This document shows, one piece after another, positions 27,518 through 36,047 of a DNA stretch of 64,000 nucleotides (its first letter is position 1; every line of letters starts with the position of its first letter). The stretch is from assembly GCA_027452245.1 (NCBI GenBank), contig DAIDGW010000079.1, forward strand, positions 36,898 through 100,897, read 5' to 3'. Source of the stretch: Acidobacteriaceae bacterium (GTDB lineage: Bacteria; Acidobacteriota; Terriglobia; Terriglobales; Acidobacteriaceae). The position numbers were made by a program, and so were the translations under genes. The notes beneath the pieces are model-generated. The model worked only from the letters and a program-made list of their open reading frames with translations. It ran no database searches and was not told where the DNA came from.

Positions 27518-28969
27518 TCACCAAGCTGCCACAGGAGCTTGGGCTGGAACTTCTTTTGCCAACCTTGCGCTGAGAACCACCATGGCCAGCAACATCATGA
27601 ATGGTGCACCTGCGCGACCACTGAAAGTTGCATTGAACATACCATTAATCAATAGGTTTGTGTATATGGCCATCGACCCGATGGCAAGTCTTTGCACACG
27701 AGGGGAAACATTTGCCCTCATCGTCTTCCACAAGTTGCTGACAATTACAACATGGACCATGACGATCAGGAATAGCCCAATCAGGCCATTGTTATAAAGC
27801 GCCTCAAGGAACCCGTTATGCATGTGCCCGGCCTGGAATGGCGTGCCCGGCATGGCCACTGACACGAAGCGCGAAGAAACATAACCGTGGCCCTGAATGA
27901 TCCTCTGTTTGATCGCCGGCCACACAAATGCCCAGAGCTCGGTTCGTCCGGTAAGGCTCGAAACCTGGCCCGAACTGGTGTAGGCCTCCATATACGAGGA
28001 AAGCGGGGTGAATTCCAGAGCAAACCAGAAGATAGCGGCAATTCCACCGATAAAACCCAGCGTTGCACCTATTCTCTTCTGCAAACCAAAGAAAAGCATG
28101 CCTGACAAAATACCGGCGACGATCGCTGCCTTGCCACCCGCAATGATCATCACGGCCATGCCGGCAATGGCAAGCACCATCAGCAACTTGCTCTTCTTTT
28201 CCGGACGATAGGCCGTCAGAGCCAGCAAAGCAAAAGTTCCTGCCGCCGCGGAAAGGCCGGTCGGGCCTTCGCGCAAGCGGGTTTCAAATTCATTCTGGCC
28301 GTACTGTCCGGTGGGATCGGGGAATAGCGAGCGGATGGATGGAGCAGCGACCAGGAAGGCGAAGGCTACGATGCTTGCCAGCAAAAACGCGGAAACATCG
28401 TCCAAACTTAGTAACTGCTTCGAGATTGCCTGCAGGATAACCACAATCAGGCAAAGTTTGAATGCCCATGCCAACGAGAATGAGACCTGTGGAGCATAGG
28501 CCACCGAAAGAAGCGCAATCAGCGAGAACCACGATCCCCACTTATATTGGCCGGAAAACAATCCCCGCAAAGAATCCGGATTCCCCAGTAAGTAGACCAG
28601 AAAACCGATGCCGGCAAGCAGCCAGATTGCGGCCTGGGCATAGGCGGCAAAGGCAAACTGCGACTCATAGCTGCTGCTTGCATTATCCACATACGAAAAG
28701 ATCTGGTCTGATGCCAGAAGCAGGCTCCAGACGCTGAAAATGAACCACTTCGGACGCTCGCGCAGGGCGCGGCTTCGAGCCGCACAGTAACCCAGCAGAA
28801 GCATGAATCCCGCGGTAATCGCGATGACGGTGATCATCTCGGCTGACACGAGTTCGTCTGCGACCATGCCAAGAAAGATCGAGGTCACGCCGCAGATGGC
28901 AGAGATGATCGTGATCGTCCGCCAATTGAAATCCAGACGGCGCAAGGTTCTGGCTTGAGTTGCCTGCAT
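27518..28969 (-). CDS. Wzy/O-antigen-ligase-family membrane protein, probable polysaccharide polymerase
   Basis: 483 aa from ATG 28969; the frame extends to 29095 but that would overlap the upstream sulfotransferase. About 11-12 hydrophobic helices are visible, beginning with WRTITIISAICGVTSIFLG. The larger periplasmic loop and following segment contain GRTELWAFVWPAIKQRIIQGHGY and HMHNGFLEALYNNGLIG, the conserved region of the Wzy_C/WaaL family. Context with flippase, chain-length and export genes favours polymerase (Wzy) over ligase. The N-terminal 30 residues are cytoplasmic and basic. Confidence 0.82.
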   Translation of the reverse strand: MQATQARTLRRLDFNWRTITIISAICGVTSIFLGMVADELVSAEMITVIAITAGFMLLLGYCAARSRALRERPKWFIFSVWSLLLASDQIFSYVDNASSSYESQFAFAAYAQAAIWLLAGIGFLVYLLGNPDSLRGLFSGQYKWGSWFSLIALLSVAYAPQVSFSLAWAFKLCLIVVILQAISKQLLSLDDVSAFLLASIVAFAFLVAAPSIRSLFPDPTGQYGQNEFETRLREGPTGLSAAAGTFALLALTAYRPEKKSKLLMVLAIAGMAVMIIAGGKAAIVAGILSGMLFFGLQKRIGATLGFIGGIAAIFWFALEFTPLSSYMEAYTSSGQVSSLTGRTELWAFVWPAIKQRIIQGHGYVSSRFVSVAMPGTPFQAGHMHNGFLEALYNNGLIGLFLIVMVHVVIVSNLWKTMRANVSPRVQRLAIGSMAIYTNLLINGMFNATFSGRAGAPFMMLLAMVVLSARLAKEVPAQAPVAAW

Positions 28970-29006
28970 CGAGGTTTCCGGTTTCAGTTCGAGAGAGGGC
29001 ACGGGA

Positions 29007-29834
29007 TTATGCTTGTACTTCCGCCAGAGTTTCAGCCGTCTGAGTCGAGAGCGAGTATCCCAATCGGGACATGGTCGGCCCGGCATAGCGGTCAATCAAT
29101 TCTAACTGCGAGGGAGTCAGTTTCCCTTTCCAGCCGGCGACCGATCCACTGCCCACGAATCGTCCTTTCGCGGACGCTTTTTGCGGAGAAACTTTTTCCT
29201 TTGCCTTCATCTGCTCCAGTGAGTTGCTCTCAATCGCCTTCCGAATCGCCGCAGAGTCGACCGGAACCTTCAGGAACTCCATCATCTCCGCCAAACTCTT
29301 TTCTGTATCCCGCCGCATATCTTCGAAGCGGACGACCAGCAATTCGCAGCCCCCTACCGATGCGGCATCGAGCCAGGAATTGACGTGATCGATCCACAAC
29401 CCGAAGGGATTCACTCCCCTGCGCAAGAACGCGTCCAGGAATTTGTCGAAATCCTCCCCGATGACCCCGAGCGCCTTTTCATAAGAATACTCGGAAAGAA
29501 ACACATCGCGTGGATCCCGCGCGAGATAAATCGCTCGCTTGTAGGAAGGCCGGTACAACTCATGGGTCTTGATCAGGCGGCCATTGCCGGGCAGCAACGC
29601 CTTCGCCCCAAAATGTTCTCCGATATCGGGGCTCAGCAGATTCACCCCTTTGAACCCACTCGACTGCCCTGCCAGCACCTCCACCAGGATAAACCGCATC
29701 CAGGTGCTGCCGGACCGGGGATACGACGCGGTGAAGACATCCGCGTCGCGCAGATTGCGATGACGCATCCACAGAAGCGGCGAACGCAATTGCGTCTTGG
29801 AAAGCTCATATCGGACTCGGCGTAGGATAGGCAT
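29007..29834 (-). CDS. Sulfotransferase domain protein, 275 aa
   Basis: Started at ATG 29834, with GGAGTG 9 nt upstream; an in-frame GTG four codons earlier (29846) is possible. SYPRSGSTWMRFIL (~37-50) is the PAPS 5'-phosphosulfate loop, YLARDPRDVFLSEYSY the 3'-phosphate-binding segment, and GSVAGWKGKLTPSQLELI the C-terminal block of the Sulfotransfer_1 family. LIKTHELYR includes the probable catalytic His. It differs clearly from the 356-aa sulfotransferase downstream, so the two are not recent duplicates and may sulfate different positions. It sits between the C-A-T-TE NRPS and the polymerase, and may act on sugar, peptide or both. Confidence 0.87.
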   Translation of the reverse strand: MPILRRVRYELSKTQLRSPLLWMRHRNLRDADVFTASYPRSGSTWMRFILVEVLAGQSSGFKGVNLLSPDIGEHFGAKALLPGNGRLIKTHELYRPSYKRAIYLARDPRDVFLSEYSYEKALGVIGEDFDKFLDAFLRRGVNPFGLWIDHVNSWLDAASVGGCELLVVRFEDMRRDTEKSLAEMMEFLKVPVDSAAIRKAIESNSLEQMKAKEKVSPQKASAKGRFVGSGSVAGWKGKLTPSQLELIDRYAGPTMSRLGYSLSTQTAETLAEVQA

Positions 29835-29875
29835 TTTTAAGATCACTCCGTAACAGTAACGATCTCGGGGAAAAA

Positions 29876-32800
29876 TCAGGATACTTCAGCCGGCTCAGCA
29901 GACACTACGGTGTTGAGTGACTGTTCTGGCAACACTGCTTGCATCGCCCCTTTCAACTTAGCTGCCACAATGTCCACATTCGGCGCCGTAAACATTGATG
30001 GATGGTCTCCCGGAATGCGGTGGAACTCCACGCCACCCTGAGCCAAATCCTGCCATCCGAGCTTGAAATCGAAATAAGGGCCTTCCGGCCAATCACTCGA
30101 CTGGAGCAACATCACTTTGCCTGCATAAGGCTGTGGCTCGTAACGATGAAAAGCAGGATGAACGACAAAGTCGGTGTTATGCGGACGATCATTGTTTCCG
30201 TTCTTCATACTGGTGGACGACAATTGCCAGACGGTGCGCTCAATCTTCCGTCGCGCTTCATCCAGCCGGTCCAACAAATACGCCGAACTTTCCCGCATGT
30301 TGGACTGGAATAAATTGGAGAGGTGATACCTGATCCGGCCCGTGTACCGTCCATCGCGTAGCGGATGTTTGTAATAAGCATTGTTATGCCCATCAAACAT
30401 CGCGACTAAGGCAACTTCTTCTCCTGCCTCAGATAACTGGCGGGCCATTTCGTAAGCAATAACCGCATTTACGCAGAGACCTGCCACATAGTAAGGTCCA
30501 TGCGGCTGCACCTCGCGCACCGCTCGAACCAGATACTCAGAAATCTGCTCGAGGTTATAAGGGGTACGGAACTTCGCTGCATCCGAGAAGGGCAGATCTA
30601 CTCCCAGGAGTGGCTGGTCCGGTCCCAACTTATCTGCCAATAGTCGGAACCGCGGACCGCCTCGGACCCAGAACAGCGGTGGCCGCACGCCGTGGGGCTG
30701 AATCGGTACAATCGCTCGCGCTCGCAAACTTTCATCCGGATTCCTTAGCAACTCGGCCATCAACTCAACGGTGGGTGCCTGGAAGATGAATGCCAGCGAC
30801 AGGTTTCTTTCGAAATCCGCCTCAATCCGCGCCAGCAGCTTGGCTGCCAACAGCGAGTGCCCGCCCAGTTCAAAGAAATCCTGGCGAATGTTGATATCGT
30901 CTCGCCGCAGAACCTGCTTCCAGATCGCCAACAGGCGCGCTTCTGAAAAATCACGCGGCGGCGGGACCGCAAAACTCTCAGTCGATGAACAATCGCCTTC
31001 GGCTGCCAGCGCAAGCCGGTCGAGCTTTCCGTTCGCACTTCGGGGCAGCGTCGAAATCAGCACAAACACTGCGGGAACCATATAGGCGGGCAACCGGCTC
31101 TTCAGAAATGCCCGCAACTCGGCCGTGGAAGTTGCATACTCCCGGCGCGCCACGACATAGGCCACTAAACGGACTTGGCCTGTCTTATCTGTCTCGGGGG
31201 AAACTGCAACGTCGCGAACATCGGGATGCTCCAGCAGAGACGATTCGATCTCCCGTGTTTCAATGCGCAGCCCGCGAATTTTAACCTGCTGGTCGACTCT
31301 GCCGAGAAATTCGAGATCACCCGTTGGCAGCAAACGGGCTAAGTCGCCCGTCTTATAGAGGCGCTGCTCGCCGATTCCGTCGAGATTGGCCGTGACAAAC
31401 TTCTGCTTGGTCAGCTTGGAGTCCCGCCAATATCCCCGCGCCAACCCTGCTCCGCCGATGTGAAGCTCTCCCGCAATTCCGACCGGAGTTAGTTGTCCCC
31501 ACCTATCGAGCACATAAGTGGACGTGTTCTCGATTGGCTTTCCGATGGGAACAGAACTCTCGCTCAGGGCTCCGTCGCAGCGGTATACCGTGCTCCAAAC
31601 CGTCGCTTCAGTTGGACCATACTCGTTGTAGAGCGGTACGTGCGCGAACTGCTCCTCGTGCAGGGAAACAATCTGCCGTGGACAACTCTCGCCGGCGACC
31701 ACCACCGTGCGCAGTGAAGCGAGACGACATTCGTCGCTCAGTTCAAGTAACTCGCGATACACAGAAGGCACGCACAACATAGAACAGATTTGGTTGCCGG
31801 AGATAAGGTTCGCAAGCTCGTTTGCGGTCCAAGAGAACTCCGGATCCGGCATGACCAACGTCCCGCCGGTGCACAAAGTGTGAAAGATCACGGCGATAGA
31901 ACTATCAAAGCCGATCGGCGATAAGAGCAGATAGTTTCCGACGGATTTCTCGTAGTACTCAATTCTTGCCTGGGTCGAGGCACTCAGGCTCCGATGCTCG
32001 ACCGCCACTCCTTTAGGCTTCCCCGTCGAACCGGAGGTGTAGATAATGTAAGCCAGATCTCCGCCATTGACTTCAAGGTCAGGACTTTCGCCCGGATACT
32101 GGCTGATCCTATTCCAGTCTGAACCCAAACATACGACCTTCATCCCCTCGGCGGACTGCTCTCGAAATGGCAGATGCTTCTGAGTCAGCAGGACTTTTGT
32201 CCCGCAATCGCGCAATAGATACTCGAGCCGCTCTTGCGGATGGTTTGTATCCAGCGGAACGTAGGCACCGCCTGCTTTCAGAATGCCGAAGATGCCAACC
32301 ATCATCTCGATCGATCGCTCGACACATAGCGCAACGGGAATCTCTTGCTTGACCCCGTTCGCTCGCAGGTAGTGCGCCAGTTGATTCGAACGGCGGTCGA
32401 GGTCAGCGTAGGTAATCGAGTGCTCACCGCAACTTACCGCTACGGCATCAGGCGTCCGTGTTGACTGTTGAGCCACGAGTTCATGAACCGGCGTCTGCCC
32501 ATGATCCCGACGCGGCCCCGAGGAGAGCGCAACGATTTGCTGCTTCTCCTCTCTCGAGATGATTGAAAGTTGATGAATTGGACAATCCGGATTCGCAACA
32601 ATCGACTCAAGCAAAGCGCGCCAGTGCCCAACCATGCGTGAGATGGTCTCTGCATCGAACAAATCCGTGCTGTAGATGATTCGCCCCTCGAACCCTTTTT
32701 CCCGGTCATCGAGTACAAGGCAGAGGTCGAATTTCGAAGTACCCGTGTCGACATCGATTGCGGTTAGATCCCATCCTGAGCCAACCGACGTGAGAGACGG

Positions 32801-33976
32801 CTCAAACGACAACAGCACCTGAAACAATGGGCTCGGGCTGAGGTCGCGGCCGGGATGAACTTCTCTTACTACCTGATCCAAAGGAACATCGTCATGTGCC
32901 AATGTGCTTAAGGTGGCTTGTCTTACTCGCGTTAATAAATCGCGAAAGCTCGGAGTACCTGACAGGTCGGTGCGAAATACAACCGTATTCAGGAAAAAGC
33001 CCAGCAGCTTCTCCGTCCCAGGCACATCGCGTCCAGCGGTGATACTGCCGATCCGGATGTCTTCCTGTTCCGAGTACCGGTATAACAGTACGTTGAACGC
33101 AGCCAGCAGCGCCATGAACAGTGTCGCACCCTGGTCCCGGCTCAACGCTTCAAGTTCCTGGCTTAATGTTGCAGGAAACGAGAACGACTCCAGTGCTCCC
33201 TGAAACGTTTGCACAGCAGGACGGGGCCGGTCAGCCGGCAGCTTCAGGGGAGCAATCTCCCCCCCCAGATGCTCTCGCCAGTACGAGATCCCTTCCCCCA
33301 GATCACCCTGATCTGGAAAGTTTCGTTGCCAGACCGCGTAATCCCCATATTGGAAATCTAATTCCGGCAACCTCGACGGCTTACCTGCCAGTAGCTCTTC
33401 ATAGATCTTCACCAACTCAGGAAGAAAGACCTGGTATCCGGTCACACCATCGAAGATCATATGGTGTGCGGTGATTGCCAGGCGATACTCCTCTTCTTCC
33501 AGCCGTATCAATCTCAGGCGGAATAACGGGCATTTTGTCAGATCGAATGGCTTGCGTGCATCCTCTCTGGCTAACCGCAGCGCCTCAGATTGCCTTAGGC
33601 CTGAGGTTAGGTTGCGCAGGTCAGCAATCGGAAAGTCAACCGCAAATGGCGGATGCACTATCTGTAGCGGCTCCCCGTCTATGATCGAGAAGCTGGTTCT
33701 CCAGGCCTCGTGTCTTCGAACTATCTCTTCGATACTCTTCTTTAGCGCCACGATATCCAGCGGGCCACGGCGGTGGATCGTAAAGGGCTCGTTATAAAGC
33801 GGAGTGTCAGGCGCAAGCTGTGCATGCAGCCAGATCTGCTGCTGCGCAAACGTCAGCGGGATCGGCACAGCAGGATCTCTTCTGGGCACTGCGCTCGCCG
33901 GAGCATCCTCCTGCATGTGCAGATAAGACTCCAGCGCCTGCTGCCCTAGCTCTGCTCTTAATAACTTATCGGTCAT
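29876..33976 (-). CDS. NRPS module C-A-T-TE with a cysteine-type thioesterase
   Basis: 1366 aa from ATG 33976, with AGGTGAG upstream; an in-frame GTG at 33991 is the alternative. Condensation domain ~35-460 with intact HHMIFDG (~171). Adenylation ~490-1010 with YTSGSTGKPKG and NEYGPTEATVW. Carrier ~1020-1090 with FFELGGHSLL (Ser ~1042). Thioesterase ~1110-1366. By alignment to GrsA positions I read the pocket as D-S-A-L-V-A-E-V-W-K, which I cannot match to a known substrate. The thioesterase nucleophile elbow is GLCVN (Cys ~1167) instead of GxSxG; GDHPSMF supplies the His. A Cys nucleophile may favour transfer over hydrolysis. This is the only condensation domain in the window. Confidence 0.9.
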   Translation of the reverse strand: MTDKLLRAELGQQALESYLHMQEDAPASAVPRRDPAVPIPLTFAQQQIWLHAQLAPDTPLYNEPFTIHRRGPLDIVALKKSIEEIVRRHEAWRTSFSIIDGEPLQIVHPPFAVDFPIADLRNLTSGLRQSEALRLAREDARKPFDLTKCPLFRLRLIRLEEEEYRLAITAHHMIFDGVTGYQVFLPELVKIYEELLAGKPSRLPELDFQYGDYAVWQRNFPDQGDLGEGISYWREHLGGEIAPLKLPADRPRPAVQTFQGALESFSFPATLSQELEALSRDQGATLFMALLAAFNVLLYRYSEQEDIRIGSITAGRDVPGTEKLLGFFLNTVVFRTDLSGTPSFRDLLTRVRQATLSTLAHDDVPLDQVVREVHPGRDLSPSPLFQVLLSFEPSLTSVGSGWDLTAIDVDTGTSKFDLCLVLDDREKGFEGRIIYSTDLFDAETISRMVGHWRALLESIVANPDCPIHQLSIISREEKQQIVALSSGPRRDHGQTPVHELVAQQSTRTPDAVAVSCGEHSITYADLDRRSNQLAHYLRANGVKQEIPVALCVERSIEMMVGIFGILKAGGAYVPLDTNHPQERLEYLLRDCGTKVLLTQKHLPFREQSAEGMKVVCLGSDWNRISQYPGESPDLEVNGGDLAYIIYTSGSTGKPKGVAVEHRSLSASTQARIEYYEKSVGNYLLLSPIGFDSSIAVIFHTLCTGGTLVMPDPEFSWTANELANLISGNQICSMLCVPSVYRELLELSDECRLASLRTVVVAGESCPRQIVSLHEEQFAHVPLYNEYGPTEATVWSTVYRCDGALSESSVPIGKPIENTSTYVLDRWGQLTPVGIAGELHIGGAGLARGYWRDSKLTKQKFVTANLDGIGEQRLYKTGDLARLLPTGDLEFLGRVDQQVKIRGLRIETREIESSLLEHPDVRDVAVSPETDKTGQVRLVAYVVARREYATSTAELRAFLKSRLPAYMVPAVFVLISTLPRSANGKLDRLALAAEGDCSSTESFAVPPPRDFSEARLLAIWKQVLRRDDINIRQDFFELGGHSLLAAKLLARIEADFERNLSLAFIFQAPTVELMAELLRNPDESLRARAIVPIQPHGVRPPLFWVRGGPRFRLLADKLGPDQPLLGVDLPFSDAAKFRTPYNLEQISEYLVRAVREVQPHGPYYVAGLCVNAVIAYEMARQLSEAGEEVALVAMFDGHNNAYYKHPLRDGRYTGRIRYHLSNLFQSNMRESSAYLLDRLDEARRKIERTVWQLSSTSMKNGNNDRPHNTDFVVHPAFHRYEPQPYAGKVMLLQSSDWPEGPYFDFKLGWQDLAQGGVEFHRIPGDHPSMFTAPNVDIVAAKLKGAMQAVLPEQSLNTVVSAEPAEVS

Positions 33977-33996
33977 CTTATCCGATCTCACCTGCG

Positions 33997-34767
33997 TTAA
34001 ATCGACACCTCTAATTCGCGGGCAATGGCAGGGGTTGCAGCATTTACTCCCAGAACGTCACGGTTGCACGCGTAGGCCACTTCCCTTCGGCCGCTCACAT
34101 AGGCGAGCAATTCATCCAGTTGCGACCAAAGATTCAAGCTCTCAATCTCCCAGGGGTGGCCATACAGATGCCAGACACCGCCTTCGCGCAACGTACGGTC
34201 AAACAATACCTTCCCAAGTTGCAGCCAGCTCTCGAACGAAGCCAGATCTGCCATTGATTTCGCAATTCTCGAAAGCTTACCCAGCCGGACCAGGTTCCGC
34301 AGGTAGTTCGAGCGGCGATGGGGAAATGCCTGAATCGTTGTCGGCATCTCGAATCGAGAAAAACTCAGGTTCGAGCTGAGCATCTCGGTTGTGCGCGCTC
34401 CCAGATATCCGGCGTCCTCCACCTGTTGGATAACGCGCCGATTGAATCGCCCTTTTGGATAACAGAAGGTAGTAACAGCTCGCCCAAGTATATTCTCCAA
34501 AGCCTTCTTACTCTCTGTTACCTCGACAGCCACTTCATTCGAACTCAGTTCTGTAAGAATACGATGCGAGATGGTATGTCCGCCGATTTCAAAGCCTTCA
34601 TTCGCAAGTTGGCGCAGATCGCATCCCGTAAACTGCCCTTCTTTGCCTAACTCGCCGGTCGGAACGTAAAACGTCCCTTGCACCGCGTGCTCCGCCAGAA
34701 GCGCGGCCACCCGTATTCCGCTGGCGGCAGCGTCATCCCAACTGGTTGTAACGATCACTCGTGGCAT
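33997..34767 (-). CDS. Polysaccharide deacetylase (NodB-homology, CE4-like)
   Basis: 256 aa from ATG 34767; the frame is open further upstream but runs into the glycosyltransferase gene. NodB motifs are visible: VTTSWDDA near the N-terminus (the second Asp is the usual metal-binding residue), IGGHTISH (HxxxH metal ligands) and CYPKGRFN. GGVWHLYGHPWEI near the C-terminus gives the late His motif. There is no signal peptide, so it probably acts in the cytoplasm on a lipid-linked precursor or nucleotide sugar, as often seen for deacetylases in EPS loci. It would remove N-acetyl groups and could create a free amine for amide attachment of an acyl group; that last step is a hypothesis. Confidence 0.85.
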   Translation of the reverse strand: MPRVIVTTSWDDAAASGIRVAALLAEHAVQGTFYVPTGELGKEGQFTGCDLRQLANEGFEIGGHTISHRILTELSSNEVAVEVTESKKALENILGRAVTTFCYPKGRFNRRVIQQVEDAGYLGARTTEMLSSNLSFSRFEMPTTIQAFPHRRSNYLRNLVRLGKLSRIAKSMADLASFESWLQLGKVLFDRTLREGGVWHLYGHPWEIESLNLWSQLDELLAYVSGRREVAYACNRDVLGVNAATPAIARELEVSI

Positions 34768-34796
34768 GTTTGCGACGGTCTGTGCGAAACCTTTAC

Positions 34797-36047
34797 TTAG
34801 ACCAGGGCAGCTTCGCACTCTTCTTTCCGATCTCGATTCGAGTATCCATGAATTGCGAACTCGTAGATTTCCTTCAGCATATAAAAGTTGCGTTCCGCCG
34901 TGTACTTCGCTTCGAACTCCAACCGTGCTCCGCGCCCCATGGCTTCCATCTGCTCCGGATGTTCCCATGCCCACTCGACCTTTGCCGCAAGGTCATCCGC
35001 CTCGGTAGGGCGGAAGTGAAGGCCGGTGCGTCCGTCGGCAACGATCTCCTGCATCGAACCCAACCGCGAACAAACCACCGGGACGCCGCACGCAAACGAT
35101 TCGGCGATCGTTACCGGGAATCCTTCATACCACTCGCTCGGGAAAATCAGAAACCGCGCGCCTTTCATCGCTTCAATCGTGGCTTCATGCGAAAGCCGTC
35201 CACGATACTCAACGCTCTTGAATGCCGGATCCTTCAGTTGTTCCTGCAGACGCTCCCGGTCCGGGCCATCGCCAATGATCACGAGCGGAACCGGGGTGCG
35301 CAACAGTTTCCACGCTTCTAACAACGTTGGCAGTCCCTTGGGATCAACCAACCGGCCCGCGAACAGCGCATAGTGGCCGCGTCGCTCGCGCATGCCGGGA
35401 TCCGGCAAGACAAAGTTTGGCTTCACCCTTATCTTTGACGCGGGTAGCCCTCCATCCATCAATTTGCGCCGGGAGAACTCGGTTAGAGCGATGTAGCAAT
35501 TGACCATCTTCGACCACGTCCGCAGCGACCGGTGTACCTGGAGCATCAAAGCCAGGGCTGAGGTTCCCAATTTCGATCCCTGGTAGCATCCGTGCCGCAC
35601 TCCGCGGATAAGTCCGTGCTGCAGGCACTCTTCACAGACATCGCCGTCTCGATACAGGGTGGCCGCAGGGCACAATAGCCGGTAATTATGCAGCGTCTGC
35701 ACCAGCGGAACACCGGCTTTGCGGCAGGCGTAATAGACTGCCGGCGAAATCAGCGGGAAGAAATTATGGACGTGAACTACGTCGGGCCTGTCTCGTTTCA
35801 GCAGAGCGCTAAATTCACGGTACCAACGGCGTGACCAGATGCAGTCCGCAGCTACTCCCAGCTTCTTGATTACGCTATCTGGATAGGTATTCTGCTCAAT
35901 AACTGGGGTAACCTGCCAGCCGTACTGGGTCATCAGGCTGGCCTCGGACTCGAATACCTGGTCTTCTCCGCCTCTTAGCAGATATCGGTTATGTACCGAG
36001 ATAACTTTCACTTTGCTCGCCCCCGGATCCTGCTTCGCAGTGCGCAC
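34797..36047 (-). CDS. Glycosyltransferase family 4
   Basis: 416 aa starting at GTG, which overlaps the flippase stop in a TAGTG arrangement, so translation is coupled. GT-B fold. The N-terminal half has HNRYLLRGGEDQVFE and DVVHVHNFFPLISPAVYYA with a Cys-containing insert (RDGDVCEECLQHG). The C-terminal half has LFAGRLVDPKGLPTLLEAW, FPSEWYEGFPVTIAESFACG and a GRTGLHF segment, with Glu residues in the E-x7-E position typical of retaining GT4 enzymes. It likely adds a sugar to the undecaprenyl-linked repeat unit. Donor and linkage unknown. Confidence 0.9.
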   Translation of the reverse strand: MRTAKQDPGASKVKVISVHNRYLLRGGEDQVFESEASLMTQYGWQVTPVIEQNTYPDSVIKKLGVAADCIWSRRWYREFSALLKRDRPDVVHVHNFFPLISPAVYYACRKAGVPLVQTLHNYRLLCPAATLYRDGDVCEECLQHGLIRGVRHGCYQGSKLGTSALALMLQVHRSLRTWSKMVNCYIALTEFSRRKLMDGGLPASKIRVKPNFVLPDPGMRERRGHYALFAGRLVDPKGLPTLLEAWKLLRTPVPLVIIGDGPDRERLQEQLKDPAFKSVEYRGRLSHEATIEAMKGARFLIFPSEWYEGFPVTIAESFACGVPVVCSRLGSMQEIVADGRTGLHFRPTEADDLAAKVEWAWEHPEQMEAMGRGARLEFEAKYTAERNFYMLKEIYEFAIHGYSNRDRKEECEAALV

